This document shows positions 37,965 to 46,483 of a stretch of DNA of 64,000 nt, piece by piece. A program made the position numbers and the translations under genes. The stretch lies in NCBI GenBank assembly GCA_016806145.1, contig CP063166.1:2356001-2420000 (forward strand). Direction: 5' to 3'. This stretch comes from Variovorax paradoxus (GTDB taxonomy: Bacteria > Pseudomonadota > Gammaproteobacteria > Burkholderiales > Burkholderiaceae_C). The notes under the pieces were generated by a model. The model was not told where the DNA came from. It saw only the letters and a program-made list of their open reading frames with translations, and made no database searches. Positions within the stretch are counted from its first letter, which is position 1. Each line of letters begins with the position of its first letter.

Positions 37965-39139
37965 AGGGCAGCGAACTGCTGCGCGTCATCGGCGCGCAGG
38001 TCTGCCTCCACGCCACCATGGCCGGCATGCGGCTGGCCACGCCGCTGCTGGCGCTGCAGCAGGGCTACAGCGCAGCGGCCGTCGGCGTGCTGATCGCGCT
38101 GTTCGCGCTGACCCAGGTCTTCCTCGCGCTGCCGGCCGGGCGCTTCGCCGACCGCCACGGCTTCAAGCGGCCGCTGCTGCTGTCGGTGGTCGCGGCTTCC
38201 CTCGGCGCGGGGCTGGTCTTGGCGTTCCCGGTTTTTCCGGCCATGTGCGTGGCGGCGCTGCTGACCGGCGGCGCCACCGGCGCGACCGTGATCGCGCTGC
38301 AGCGCCACGTCGGCCGCTCGGCCACCACGCCGACCGAGCTCAAGCGGGTGTTCAGCTGGCTCGCGATCGCGCCCGCGGTGGCGAACTTCGTCGGCCCGTT
38401 CCTGGCCGGGCTGCTGATCGACCACGCGGGCCGCGCGGCGGCCGACATGCTGGCCTTCCGCGTCTGCTTCGCCGCCATGGCGCTGCTGCCGATCCTGTGC
38501 TGGCTGATGGCGCGCGGCGCCCACGAGCCGCCGCCCACGCCGCCGCTGCCCGGCGCGGTGCGCACGCGCGCCTGGGACCTGCTGCGCGAACCCATGTTCC
38601 GCCGCCTGCTGTTCGTGAACTGGCTGCAGTCCTCGAGCTGGGACGTGCATGCCTTCGTGCTGCCGGTGCTGGGACACGAGCGCGGCATCAGCGCCTCGGT
38701 GATCGGCTCGATCCTCGGCGCCTTCGCGATCGCGGCGGCCGTGATCCGCATCGTGCTGCCGGCGATCGCCTCGCGCGCCTCCGAGCGCAGCGTGATCCTG
38801 AGCTCGACCCTGGTCACGGTCTGCGTCTTCCTGGTCTATCCGCTGCTGCCGACGGCCCTGAGCATGGGTGTGTGCTCGGTGGTGCTGGGCTTCGCGCTCG
38901 GCGCGGTGCAGCCGATGGTGATGAGCATGCTGCACCAGATCACGCCGCACAGCCGCCATGGCGAGGCGCTGGGGCTGCGGCTGATGACCATCAATGCATC
39001 GAGCGTGGCGATGCCGATGCTGTTCGGTTCGCTGGGTGCGCTGATCGGCATCGGTGGCGTGTTCTGGGTCGTGGGCGGCGTGGTGGCGCTCGGCGCGCGC
39101 GCCACCTGGGGCTTGCAGGTGCGCGAGGAGGGGCACTGA
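37961..39139 (+). CDS. MFS transporter
   Basis: Twelve-helix major facilitator of 392 residues starting with GTG at 37961 inside the rmuC stop (GTGA). Motif A is LPAGRFADRHGFKRPLLL; the sequence STLVTVCVFLVYPLL and GVCSVVLGFALGAVQPMVMS mark later helices. It resembles drug/sugar-type DHA1 exporters, but substrate cannot be inferred. It ends the plus-strand run that starts at pncB. Confidence 0.85.
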   Translation: MKGSELLRVIGAQVCLHATMAGMRLATPLLALQQGYSAAAVGVLIALFALTQVFLALPAGRFADRHGFKRPLLLSVVAASLGAGLVLAFPVFPAMCVAALLTGGATGATVIALQRHVGRSATTPTELKRVFSWLAIAPAVANFVGPFLAGLLIDHAGRAAADMLAFRVCFAAMALLPILCWLMARGAHEPPPTPPLPGAVRTRAWDLLREPMFRRLLFVNWLQSSSWDVHAFVLPVLGHERGISASVIGSILGAFAIAAAVIRIVLPAIASRASERSVILSSTLVTVCVFLVYPLLPTALSMGVCSVVLGFALGAVQPMVMSMLHQITPHSRHGEALGLRLMTINASSVAMPMLFGSLGALIGIGGVFWVVGGVVALGARATWGLQVREEGH

Positions 39140-39204
39140 ACGGCCCCGAAGCCACGGCCGCCTTCCGGGAGACCCTGATCCAGATAAGATCAATTCTCAT
39201 CTGA

Positions 39205-39239
39205 TTGACAAGATAGTGACTTGAAGTCAGTATCGCCGC
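39205..39239 (+). promoter_or_regulatory. Promoter with operator in the spacer, before EmrB-type pump
   Basis: A perfect TTGACA (39205-39210) is followed 17 bases later by CAGTAT (39228-39233), a weak -10. In the spacer sits TGACTT-G-AAGTCA (39217-39229), a perfect 6-1-6 palindrome reaching the -10. This layout suits repression by the TetR-family gene two genes downstream. The -10 call is tentative. Confidence 0.6.
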
Positions 39240-39267
39240 CTCCTCAACGAATCCCGAAGGCGGTCCC

Positions 39268-40806
39268 ATGGACTCCCCATCCCGGGCGGCGATCGACGAT
39301 CCGCGCCGCCGGTTCGCGCTCGTCGCCGCGGTCTATCTCGGCAGCTTCATCGCCACGCTCGACGTGAGCATCGTCAACGTCGCGCTGCCCACGCTGCAGC
39401 GCGCGCTCGCCACCGACCTCGCGGGCCTGCAGTGGGTGATCGACATCTACGCGCTGTGCCTGTCGGCCTTCATGCTGTCGGCCGGTCCGCTGGGCGACCG
39501 CTACGGCCGCAAGCGTGCCTGGCTGGCCGGCGTGGTGGTGTTCACCATCGGTTCGGCGATGTGCGCCATGGCCGGCAGCCTGAGCACGCTGCTGGCCGGC
39601 CGCGCGGTGCAGGGCATCGCGGGTGCGCTGCTGATCCCGGGGGCGCTGTCGATCCTGGCCCATGCCTTTCCCGAGCCGGCGAGCCGCGCGCGCGTGATCG
39701 GCGGCTGGTCCTCGTTCACCGCCATCTCGCTGATCCTCGGGCCGATGCTCGGCGGCCTGCTGGTGGACCACACGGGCTGGCAGAGCATCTTCCTGATCAA
39801 CCTGCCGATCGGCCTGCTGACCGTGGGCCTGGGGCTCTGGGGCATCCGCGAGACCTCGCACCCCGAGCATGCGGCGCTCGATCCGGCGGGGCAGGTGCTC
39901 AGCGTGCTGTGGCTCGGCGCGCTGACCTTCGGGCTGATCGCGGCCGGCGAGCACGGCTGGCTGTCGGGGCGCACCACGGTGTCGCTGGCGCTGGCGGCGC
40001 TGGGACTCGTGCTGTTCCTCGCGGTGGAGGCGCGCGTGCAGCGGCCGCTGCTGCCGCTGGGCCTCTTTCGCGACGCGCGCTTCTCGGTCACCAACTTCGC
40101 GTCCTTCGTGCTGGGCTTCTCGGCCTACGCGAGCCTGTTCTTCTTCTCGCTGTTCCTGCAGCAGGTGCAGGGCTGGTCGGCCACCGACACCGGCTGGCGC
40201 ATGGTGCCGCAGTTCGTCGCGACCGGCATCGTGTCCTCGCAGTTCGGCCGGCTGTCGCGGCGCCATGGCGTCCACGCGCTGATGGTGGCGGGCTACGGCC
40301 TGATCGGCGCCGCGATGCTCGCGATGACGCTGCTGGCGGCCGACACGCCGTACGTGATGCTCGCGCTGCTGTTCGTGGTGCTCGGCGCCGGCACGGGGCT
40401 CGCGGTGCCGGCCACCAGCACGGCGGTGATCGCCTCGGTGCCGGCGCAGCGCTCGGGCATGGCCTCGGCCACGATGAATGCGCTGCGCCAGGCCGGCATG
40501 CTGATCGGCATCGCGCTGCTCGGCACCTTGATGAGCAGCCGCGCCACCGCGCTGCTGGCCACCGCGCTCGAGCACGGGGGCCTGCCGGCGGCGCGCGCGC
40601 AGGAAATGGCGGTGGCCGCCGTGGCGCGGCACGACACCGCCGCGCTGGGCGCGCTCGATCCTTCGCTGACCCATGGCCTGGTGTCGGCCGCGCTGGCCGG
40701 TGGCTTCCATGCGGCCGTGGCCTGTGCCGGGCTGGCCGGCCTGCTGGCGGCCGGGTTGCTGCTCGGCGTCAGGCCGCGCACCGCCGCGCTGGCGGCCCGC
40801 GCCTGA
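39268..40806 (+). CDS. EmrB/QacA-type (DHA2) MFS drug exporter
   Basis: Fourteen-helix exporter of 512 residues. The first helix ends in LDVSIVNVALPTLQ, the DHA2 motif; GPLGDRYGRKRAWLAG is motif A and GAALLIPG-like motif C is at IAGALLIPGALSIL. These proton-driven pumps remove dyes, disinfectants or antibiotics. It is the first gene of a three-gene unit with a small STAS-like protein and a TetR regulator, which suggests inducible efflux controlled at the TGACTTGAAGTCA site. Confidence 0.9.
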   Translation: MDSPSRAAIDDPRRRFALVAAVYLGSFIATLDVSIVNVALPTLQRALATDLAGLQWVIDIYALCLSAFMLSAGPLGDRYGRKRAWLAGVVVFTIGSAMCAMAGSLSTLLAGRAVQGIAGALLIPGALSILAHAFPEPASRARVIGGWSSFTAISLILGPMLGGLLVDHTGWQSIFLINLPIGLLTVGLGLWGIRETSHPEHAALDPAGQVLSVLWLGALTFGLIAAGEHGWLSGRTTVSLALAALGLVLFLAVEARVQRPLLPLGLFRDARFSVTNFASFVLGFSAYASLFFFSLFLQQVQGWSATDTGWRMVPQFVATGIVSSQFGRLSRRHGVHALMVAGYGLIGAAMLAMTLLAADTPYVMLALLFVVLGAGTGLAVPATSTAVIASVPAQRSGMASATMNALRQAGMLIGIALLGTLMSSRATALLATALEHGGLPAARAQEMAVAAVARHDTAALGALDPSLTHGLVSAALAGGFHAAVACAGLAGLLAAGLLLGVRPRTAALAARA

Positions 40807-40903
40807 GGAGCCATTCTCCATGCCCGCCGCGCGCGTGCCGCTGCGCCTGTCCGGGCGTCGCCTTCCCGTTCTTCGTTCCCGGACCGTCATCAAGGAGTTG
40901 TCC

Positions 40904-41359
40904 ATGATCCATCACGAACTCGGCCAGTGGCCGCTGGTCATCAGCGTGTCGTCGGGGTTGCAGACCCTCGAGGACATGCAGGTCTTCACCGAGGACTGGA
41001 ACCGCTGGCTCGACCGTGGCGAGCCTTTTGCTTCGCTGCGCGTGTTCGCCGACGCCGACGCGCTGGTGCATCCCGAGGGCAGCGCGCAGCGCGCGAAGCA
41101 GTGGCTGCAGGCGCGCGGCGCCGACATCCGGCGCCATATGATGGGCATGGCCAGCGTGGTGCCGCCCGATCAATACGAGAAAATCCGCAAGATGAATGTC
41201 GAGAAGCTCTTCGGCGTGCCGGCCGACACCTTCGCGCGCACCGACGAGGCCATCGCCTGGCTCGGCGAGCGCGTGCTGGCGCCGCGCGGCCAGGCGCTCG
41301 ACGCGGCCGCGGTGAACGCGGCCATCGCGGCGGCACGTGCCGCCGCAGCCACAACCTGA
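40904..41359 (+). CDS. Small STAS/SpoIIAA-like protein
   Basis: Protein of 151 residues. AAGGAG 6 bases before the ATG at 40904 fixes the start. The pattern WPLVISVSSGLQTLEDMQVF, RGEPFASLRVFAD, a central GMASVVPPDQ strand and a C-terminal EAIAWLGERVL helix resembles the SpoIIAA-like (STAS/SEC14-type) family, whose members bind small ligands or partner proteins. An Ala-rich tail ends it. It sits between a drug exporter and its probable TetR regulator. Family assignment is by pattern only; function is unknown. Confidence 0.65.
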   Translation: MIHHELGQWPLVISVSSGLQTLEDMQVFTEDWNRWLDRGEPFASLRVFADADALVHPEGSAQRAKQWLQARGADIRRHMMGMASVVPPDQYEKIRKMNVEKLFGVPADTFARTDEAIAWLGERVLAPRGQALDAAAVNAAIAAARAAAATT

Positions 41360-41368
41360 GGGAACCGA

Positions 41369-42070
41369 ATGACGACGGGGCGCCGCACCACCACTTCTTC
41401 CACGCCCGATGCGGCGGATCCGCCCGCGTCTTCCGAAGCGGCCGAGCCGCGCCGCCGCGTGAAGGCACCCGAGACTCGCGCGGTGGCGCTGATGGACGCG
41501 GCCGAGCGGCTGTTCATCGAGAAGGGCATCGCCACCACCAGCATCGACGACATCGCGGCCGGCGCGCAGGTGGCCAAGGGCACCTTCTACCTGTACTTCC
41601 CCTCGAAGGAGGCGCTGCTCGGCGCGCTGCAGCAGCGCTTCGTCGACAGCTTCTGCGCGCGGCTGCAGGAGGCGATGGACCGCCACCGTCCCGAGGACCA
41701 CCATGGCCGCATCAAGGCCTGGGTCGAGACGGGGCTCGCGACCTACCTCGACAACGTCGCGCTGCACGACGTGGTGTTCCACGAATACCGCCCCGAGGAC
41801 CGGCGCATGCGCAACGACAACGCGGTCATCACGCAGCTGGTCGGCCTGCTCAGGCGGGGCGACGCGGCCGGCGTGTGGGAGGTCGAGGACCCGACGCTCA
41901 CGGCCGTGATCCTTTTCAATGCGCTGCACGGCGTGGCCGACGATGCCGTGGCCATGGGCCTCGCGACCGGGCCGGGGCCCGAGCGGCGCCGGCGCGCCAA
42001 GGCGCTCACGCGCTTCTTCGAGCACGCGCTGCGGCCCGATGACGACGATGGCGACGACGAGGCCGCCTAG
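41369..42070 (+). CDS. TetR-family transcriptional regulator
   Basis: Protein of 233 residues. After a Thr/Ser/Pro-rich tail of about 35 residues the HTH domain reads AVALMDAAERLFIEKGIATT and VAKGTFYLYFPSKEALLGAL, typical of TetR/AcrR. The C-terminal ligand domain is not specific. It starts 9 bases after the STAS-like gene and should repress the whole exporter unit. An acidic C-terminal tail (DDDDGDDEA) is notable. Confidence 0.87.
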   Translation: MTTGRRTTTSSTPDAADPPASSEAAEPRRRVKAPETRAVALMDAAERLFIEKGIATTSIDDIAAGAQVAKGTFYLYFPSKEALLGALQQRFVDSFCARLQEAMDRHRPEDHHGRIKAWVETGLATYLDNVALHDVVFHEYRPEDRRMRNDNAVITQLVGLLRRGDAAGVWEVEDPTLTAVILFNALHGVADDAVAMGLATGPGPERRRRAKALTRFFEHALRPDDDDGDDEAA

Positions 42071-42100
42071 TCCCCGAGGCGCGGTCCGCGCCCGCTCGGA

Positions 42101-42967
42101 TCAGAGCTTGTAGAAGCGCTTGATCGCTTCCCACGCGTCTTCGGGCGCGTCGACGTACTCGAAGAGCTTGACGTCGCCGGGCGAGATCACGCCTTCGTCG
42201 ACCAGGAAATCGAAGTCGATCAGGCGCTTCCAGTAGTCCGCGCCGAACAGCACGATCGGCACCGGCTTCGACTTGCGCGTCTGCACCAGCGTGATCACCT
42301 CGAACAGTTCGTCGAGCGTGCCGAAGCCGCCGGGGAACGCCACCAGCGCCTTCGCACGCATCATGAAATGCATCTTGCGGATCGCGAAGTAGTGGAACTT
42401 GAAGCTCAGCGCGGGCGTGACGTAGGGATTGGCCGCTTCCTCCATCGGCAGCGCGATGGCCAGGCCGACCGACAGGCCGCCGGCCTCGTGCGCGCCGCGG
42501 TTGGCCGCCTGCATGATGCCGGGGCCGCCGCCGGTGCAGATGAAGAGCTTGTCCTGCGGCTCCTTGTCCTCGCTGTGGCGCGCGACCAGCTTGCCGAAGG
42601 TGCGCGCCTTCTCGTAGTAGTGCGAGCTGCGCGCCAGCCGGCGCCAGCGCTCGGCCGCGGCGGTGTCGCCGGCCTTGTCGGCCTCGACGATCAGCGCGGC
42701 GGCTTCTTCCTCGCTGCGAAAGCGCGCGCTGCCGAAGACCACGATGGTGTTCTCGATGCCGTGGGCGCGCTGCTCGAGGTCGGGCTTCATCAGCTCGAGC
42801 TGCATGCGCACGCCGCGGGTTTCGCGGCGCAGCAGGAACTCGGGGTCGGCGAAGGCGATGCGCGAGGGATCGGGATCGAGCGGCAGCCCCTGGTCGGCAT
42901 GGGACTGGAGCGTGGCCCAGGCATCGGCGAGGCGCTTGTCGTGAAGGTCGTGCGTGCTGTTGGTCAT
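42101..42967 (-). CDS. LOG-family nucleotide phosphoribohydrolase-like protein
   Basis: Protein of 288 residues with the LOG/TIGR00730-type motifs: an N-terminal VVFGSARFRSEEEA, catalytic Arg region and AFPGGFGTLDELFEV (PGGxGTxxE). LOG proteins release free cytokinin-type bases or cleave AMP-like nucleotides; they were once misnamed lysine decarboxylases. The long N-terminal part (about 70 extra residues) places it in the longer bacterial group. No operon partner; efp is upstream on the same strand with a terminator between. Confidence 0.83.
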   Translation of the reverse strand: MTNSTHDLHDKRLADAWATLQSHADQGLPLDPDPSRIAFADPEFLLRRETRGVRMQLELMKPDLEQRAHGIENTIVVFGSARFRSEEEAAALIVEADKAGDTAAAERWRRLARSSHYYEKARTFGKLVARHSEDKEPQDKLFICTGGGPGIMQAANRGAHEAGGLSVGLAIALPMEEAANPYVTPALSFKFHYFAIRKMHFMMRAKALVAFPGGFGTLDELFEVITLVQTRKSKPVPIVLFGADYWKRLIDFDFLVDEGVISPGDVKLFEYVDAPEDAWEAIKRFYKL

Positions 42968-43010
42968 AAGGATGGGATTGTGCAGCGCGGGATTCGTTGC
43001 GTGCGGACGG

Positions 43011-43042
43011 GCCGCAAAGACAAAAGGCTCCTTGCGGAGCCT
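43011..43042 (-). terminator. efp intrinsic terminator
   Basis: On the minus strand AGGCTCC-GCAA-GGAGCCT is followed by TTTGTCTTTG, about 35 bases after the efp stop. Confidence 0.8.
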
Positions 43043-43076
43043 CTTGCGGGTGGTGGTCAGCCGGGGAAGGCGGCGC

Positions 43077-43631
43077 TCAGACGCGCTTGCGGTATTCGCC
43101 GGTGCGCGTGTCGATTTCGATCTTGTCGCCTTGCGAGACGAACAGCGGCACGGGCACTTCGAAGCCGGTGGCGATCTTGGCGGGCTTCAGGACCTTGCCC
43201 GAGGTGTCGCCCTTGACGGCCGGCTCGGTCCAGGTGATTTCGCGCTCGACGCTGGTCGGCAGTTCGACCGAGATCGCCTTGCCGTCGTAGAACACCACTT
43301 CGACGGCCATGCCGTCCTCGAGGTAGTTCAGGGCGTCGCCCATGTTCTCGGCTTCGACTTCGTACTGGTTGTAGTCGGCGTCCATGCAGACGTACATCGG
43401 GTCGGCGAAGTAGGAGTAGGTGCAGTCCTTCTTCTCGAGCACGATCTGGTCGATCTTGTCGTCGGCCTTGAAGACCACTTCGGTGTTGAAGTTGGCGATC
43501 AGGCTCTTCATCTTCATGCGCACGGTGGCGCTGTTGCGGCCGCCGCGGCTGTATTCGGTCTTGAGCACGACCATCGGATCCTTGCCGTGCATGATGACGT
43601 TGCCGGCGCGGATTTCTTGAGCGATTTTCAT
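43077..43631 (-). CDS. efp: Elongation factor P
   Basis: Three-barrel translation factor of 184 residues that rescues ribosomes stalled on polyproline. The modified tip loop reads SRGGRNSAT with Arg32, not Lys, at the functional position, which marks the rhamnosylated EF-P class. EarP, the enzyme for that modification, is encoded 172 bases upstream on the same strand. The C-terminal domain ([17 protein letters not shown]) is intact. A TAAAAT -10-like sequence overlapping the earP stop (43801-43806) could be its own promoter. Confidence 0.97.
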   Translation of the reverse strand: MKIAQEIRAGNVIMHGKDPMVVLKTEYSRGGRNSATVRMKMKSLIANFNTEVVFKADDKIDQIVLEKKDCTYSYFADPMYVCMDADYNQYEVEAENMGDALNYLEDGMAVEVVFYDGKAISVELPTSVEREITWTEPAVKGDTSGKVLKPAKIATGFEVPVPLFVSQGDKIEIDTRTGEYRKRV

Positions 43632-43803
43632 ATCAGGGTCTCTGGATGTAAGCCGCTCGGTGCGCGGAGCTTCCAGAATCCGGGCAGGAGTGCCGGTTGG
43701 AAAAAGCCCCGCGGTACATGTCCCGCGGCAGGTTCAGCGGAGTGCATCTCGAACCCCCAGGAAGTTCCCAGGATCCGGGCCGAAATCCGCAAAGCCCGCT
43801 ATT

Positions 43804-44907
43804 TTAGCTTTTTCCGGCGACGAAATGCTGCAGTTGGGTCACGAGATCGTCCTGCGCGAGCAGGCGATCGCGCCCTGGGGTGACCGCGAGACGCCATTCC
43901 TCGCCGATGTCGGCGAGTGACAGCGCCGCGTCGCCGAAGCCGTTCCAGGCGTGGTGGAAGCGCCGCATCGAGGCCGGCGCTTCGAGCCAGTCGAGCCAGG
44001 CGTTCAGCTTCACGTGGTGCGCATCGTCGTCCTGTTCGTAGATCTGCCAGACCAGCGGCGCGCCGGCCCAGAGGGCGCGCACCAGCGAGTCCTCGCCGCG
44101 CACGAAGTTCAGGTCGCAGGTCCAGAGCAGGTGGTCGAAATCGGGCTGGTCGAGGTGCGGCAGGTATGAAATCGATAGCGCACTCGCGTGGCTGGGCGAG
44201 CGTTCGAGCCCTGGTGCGCTCGAAAGGCAGGCCTTGACGGCTTCGGTCGCCCGGCCCGGCGTCACCAGCAGCCGGGTCGGCGTGGCGTCATCGGCCAGTT
44301 GCGTCAGCAGCGCGGTCAGGGCCGGCGGCTCGTAGCAGAACAGCGACACCAGCCGTTCGCCTTCGCGCCAGGGCAACTGCCGGCGCGCCAGCCAGTCGGT
44401 GCGATCGAAGGCCGCGCGCCGCCGCGCCAGGTCCGGCTCGCGCAGCAGGCCGCCGGTGGCCGGCGTGAAGCCTGGATAGAAGAAGCGCTTGGTGAGCCCG
44501 GCGCCCGGCTCCCTGAACACCGGCGAGGGCAGGCCGTGCAGCCGCTCCACATAGGGTTCGGCCGAAAGGTATTCGAGGTTGATCCAGGCGCGCGGGGCGC
44601 CATCGGCGGCCGAAGCTGCGGCGAAGCGCGCGATCAGCGCGGGTGCCGGATCGCAGCCGAATGCTTCGATCAGCACCCGCGGCGCCGGCTCGGCCGCGGC
44701 CGCGCTCACCGCGGCCGGGTCGCTCCAGTCGATCACGCGCACGCCCGCGCAGTCTTCGGGTGCCATCCAGGCCAGCGCGCTGGCGTCGTCGACCCAGAGC
44801 CGCACCGCTTCGCCGAGGCCGGCGAGCTGGCGCGCGAGCCGCCAGCACACGCCGAGGTCGCCATGGTTGTCGATGACCTTGCAGAAGATGTCCCAGTCGC
44901 GTTGCAT
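43804..44907 (-). CDS. earP: EF-P arginine rhamnosyltransferase EarP
   Basis: GT-B glycosyltransferase of 367 residues that transfers rhamnose from dTDP-rhamnose to Arg32 of EF-P. The N-terminal catalytic segment KVIDNHGDLGVCWRLARQL includes D13 and D17, and the nucleotide-binding VRGEDSLVRALWAGAPLVWQ segment lies near 270. These match the residues known to matter in Pseudomonas EarP. Its place next to efp is the usual genome context. dTDP-rhamnose synthesis genes are not in the window. Confidence 0.95.
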   Translation of the reverse strand: MQRDWDIFCKVIDNHGDLGVCWRLARQLAGLGEAVRLWVDDASALAWMAPEDCAGVRVIDWSDPAAVSAAAAEPAPRVLIEAFGCDPAPALIARFAAASAADGAPRAWINLEYLSAEPYVERLHGLPSPVFREPGAGLTKRFFYPGFTPATGGLLREPDLARRRAAFDRTDWLARRQLPWREGERLVSLFCYEPPALTALLTQLADDATPTRLLVTPGRATEAVKACLSSAPGLERSPSHASALSISYLPHLDQPDFDHLLWTCDLNFVRGEDSLVRALWAGAPLVWQIYEQDDDAHHVKLNAWLDWLEAPASMRRFHHAWNGFGDAALSLADIGEEWRLAVTPGRDRLLAQDDLVTQLQHFVAGKS

Positions 44908-45004
44908 GGCCGCGAGTGTGCACCTTGTGCCTTTCTTCTGAATGGCTCTCGCGCGGGGCCGTCGCTATGCTGGCCGCGCACCACAACCACAACGGAGAGA
45001 GCGA

Positions 45005-46459
45005 ATGAGCCTGAAGAAGATCCGCGCCCACCATCCCGGCGCCGCCTTGCCCGCGACCTCGCGACTGCGCACGTTGCGCGGCGCGCTGGCCCTGTCCCTC
45101 GCGCTCGGCGGCCTCGCCACGGCAGCGGCCCAGACGCTCACGCCGCAGCAGCAGCGCTTCCGCGAGATCTACAAGGAGCTCATCGAGATCAACACCACGC
45201 ACTCGGTGGGCGACAACACGCAGGCCGCGCGCGCGATGGAAAAGCGCCTGGTCGAATCGGGCTTCGCACCCGGCGATATCCAGATCTTCGAACCCTTCCC
45301 CAAGAAGGGCAACCTCGTGATGCGCTTCAAGGGCGACGGCTCGAAGAAGCCGTTGCTGCTGCTGGCCCACATCGACGTGGTCGAGGCCCGGCGCGAGGAC
45401 TGGAAGACCGACCCGTTCAAGCTGCAGGAGTCGGGCGGCTACTTCACGGCGCGCGGTTCCATCGACGACAAGGCCATGGCCTCGGCGCTGGTGTCGGTGC
45501 TCGGGCAACTGAAGCAGGAGGGCTTCAAGCCCAGCCGCGACATCATCCTCGCGCTGACCGCCGACGAAGAGCGCGGCGACGCGCTGAGCAACGGCGCCTT
45601 CTGGCTCATCAACAACAAGCCCGAGCTGCTGCAGGCCGAGTTCGGCATCAACGAGGGCGGCGGCGGCGAACTGCGCAACGGCAAGCCCAATCTGCATCGG
45701 CTGCAGGTGGCCGAGAAGATGTACACCACCTACATGCTCGAGGCGCGCGATGTCGGCGGCCACAGCTCGGTGCCGACGAAGAGCAACCCGATCTACGCGC
45801 TCTCGGCCGGCCTGGAGCGGCTGGGCAACTACGCCTTCCCGATCAAGCTCGCCGACGTCACGAAGACCTATTTCGCGCGCAGCGCGCCCTTCGCCACCGG
45901 CCAGCTGGCCGAGGACATGCGTGCCATCGGCACCGGCAACCCCGATGCCGGCGTGCTCGAGCGCATGACGGCCAACCCGGCCTACAACGCCCAACTGCGC
46001 ACCACCTGCGTGGCGACCATGGTGCAGGCCGGCCATGCCGAGAACGCGCTGCCGCAGTCGGCCAAGGCCACGGTCAACTGCCGCATCCTGCCGCACGACG
46101 ATCCCGACGAGGTCGAGCGCCTGCTGACCCAGGCCGTGGGCAACGACAAGATCGTGGTGCGCAACCTCGGCAAGCCGCTGCGCAGCCCGGCGTCGCCGCT
46201 GCAGGGCGACCTGGTGAAGACGGTGGAACGGCTGACCGAGCAGATGTGGCCGGGCGTGCCGGTGATTCCCGCGATGAGCACGGGCGCCACCGACAGCCGC
46301 TTCCTGCGCAATGCCGGCATTCCGATGTACGGCGTGACCGGCATGTTCCTCGAGCCTTCGGATGCGCGCGCCCACGGGCTGGACGAGCGCATCGAGATCC
46401 AGCGGCTCTACGACGGGCGCGAGTTCCTCTACCGGCTGGTGAGCGAACTCGCGAAGTAG
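45005..46459 (+). CDS. Secreted M20-family metallopeptidase
   Basis: Protein of 484 residues with a long signal peptide (cleavage near ATAAAQ at about 42). Zinc and catalytic residues are H122-x-D124 (LLAHIDVVE), D154/D155 in GSIDDKA, and E188-E189 in TADEERGD, followed by a dimerisation lid (GGHSSVPTKSNPIYALS). M20 enzymes remove amino acids from dipeptides or acyl-amino acids; a secreted form would supply amino acids from outside. GGAGAGA 6 bases before ATG 45005. The gene converges on a secreted gamma-glutamyltransferase. Confidence 0.9.
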   Translation: MSLKKIRAHHPGAALPATSRLRTLRGALALSLALGGLATAAAQTLTPQQQRFREIYKELIEINTTHSVGDNTQAARAMEKRLVESGFAPGDIQIFEPFPKKGNLVMRFKGDGSKKPLLLLAHIDVVEARREDWKTDPFKLQESGGYFTARGSIDDKAMASALVSVLGQLKQEGFKPSRDIILALTADEERGDALSNGAFWLINNKPELLQAEFGINEGGGGELRNGKPNLHRLQVAEKMYTTYMLEARDVGGHSSVPTKSNPIYALSAGLERLGNYAFPIKLADVTKTYFARSAPFATGQLAEDMRAIGTGNPDAGVLERMTANPAYNAQLRTTCVATMVQAGHAENALPQSAKATVNCRILPHDDPDEVERLLTQAVGNDKIVVRNLGKPLRSPASPLQGDLVKTVERLTEQMWPGVPVIPAMSTGATDSRFLRNAGIPMYGVTGMFLEPSDARAHGLDERIEIQRLYDGREFLYRLVSELAK

Positions 46460-46483
46460 GCGCCGCCGGGTTCCTGGTCTCGA

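Noticed and set aside
42101..42967. Lysine decarboxylase
   Set aside because: The PGGxGTxxE motif belongs to the LOG family; the old decarboxylase name has no mechanistic support and pyridoxal-phosphate motifs are absent.
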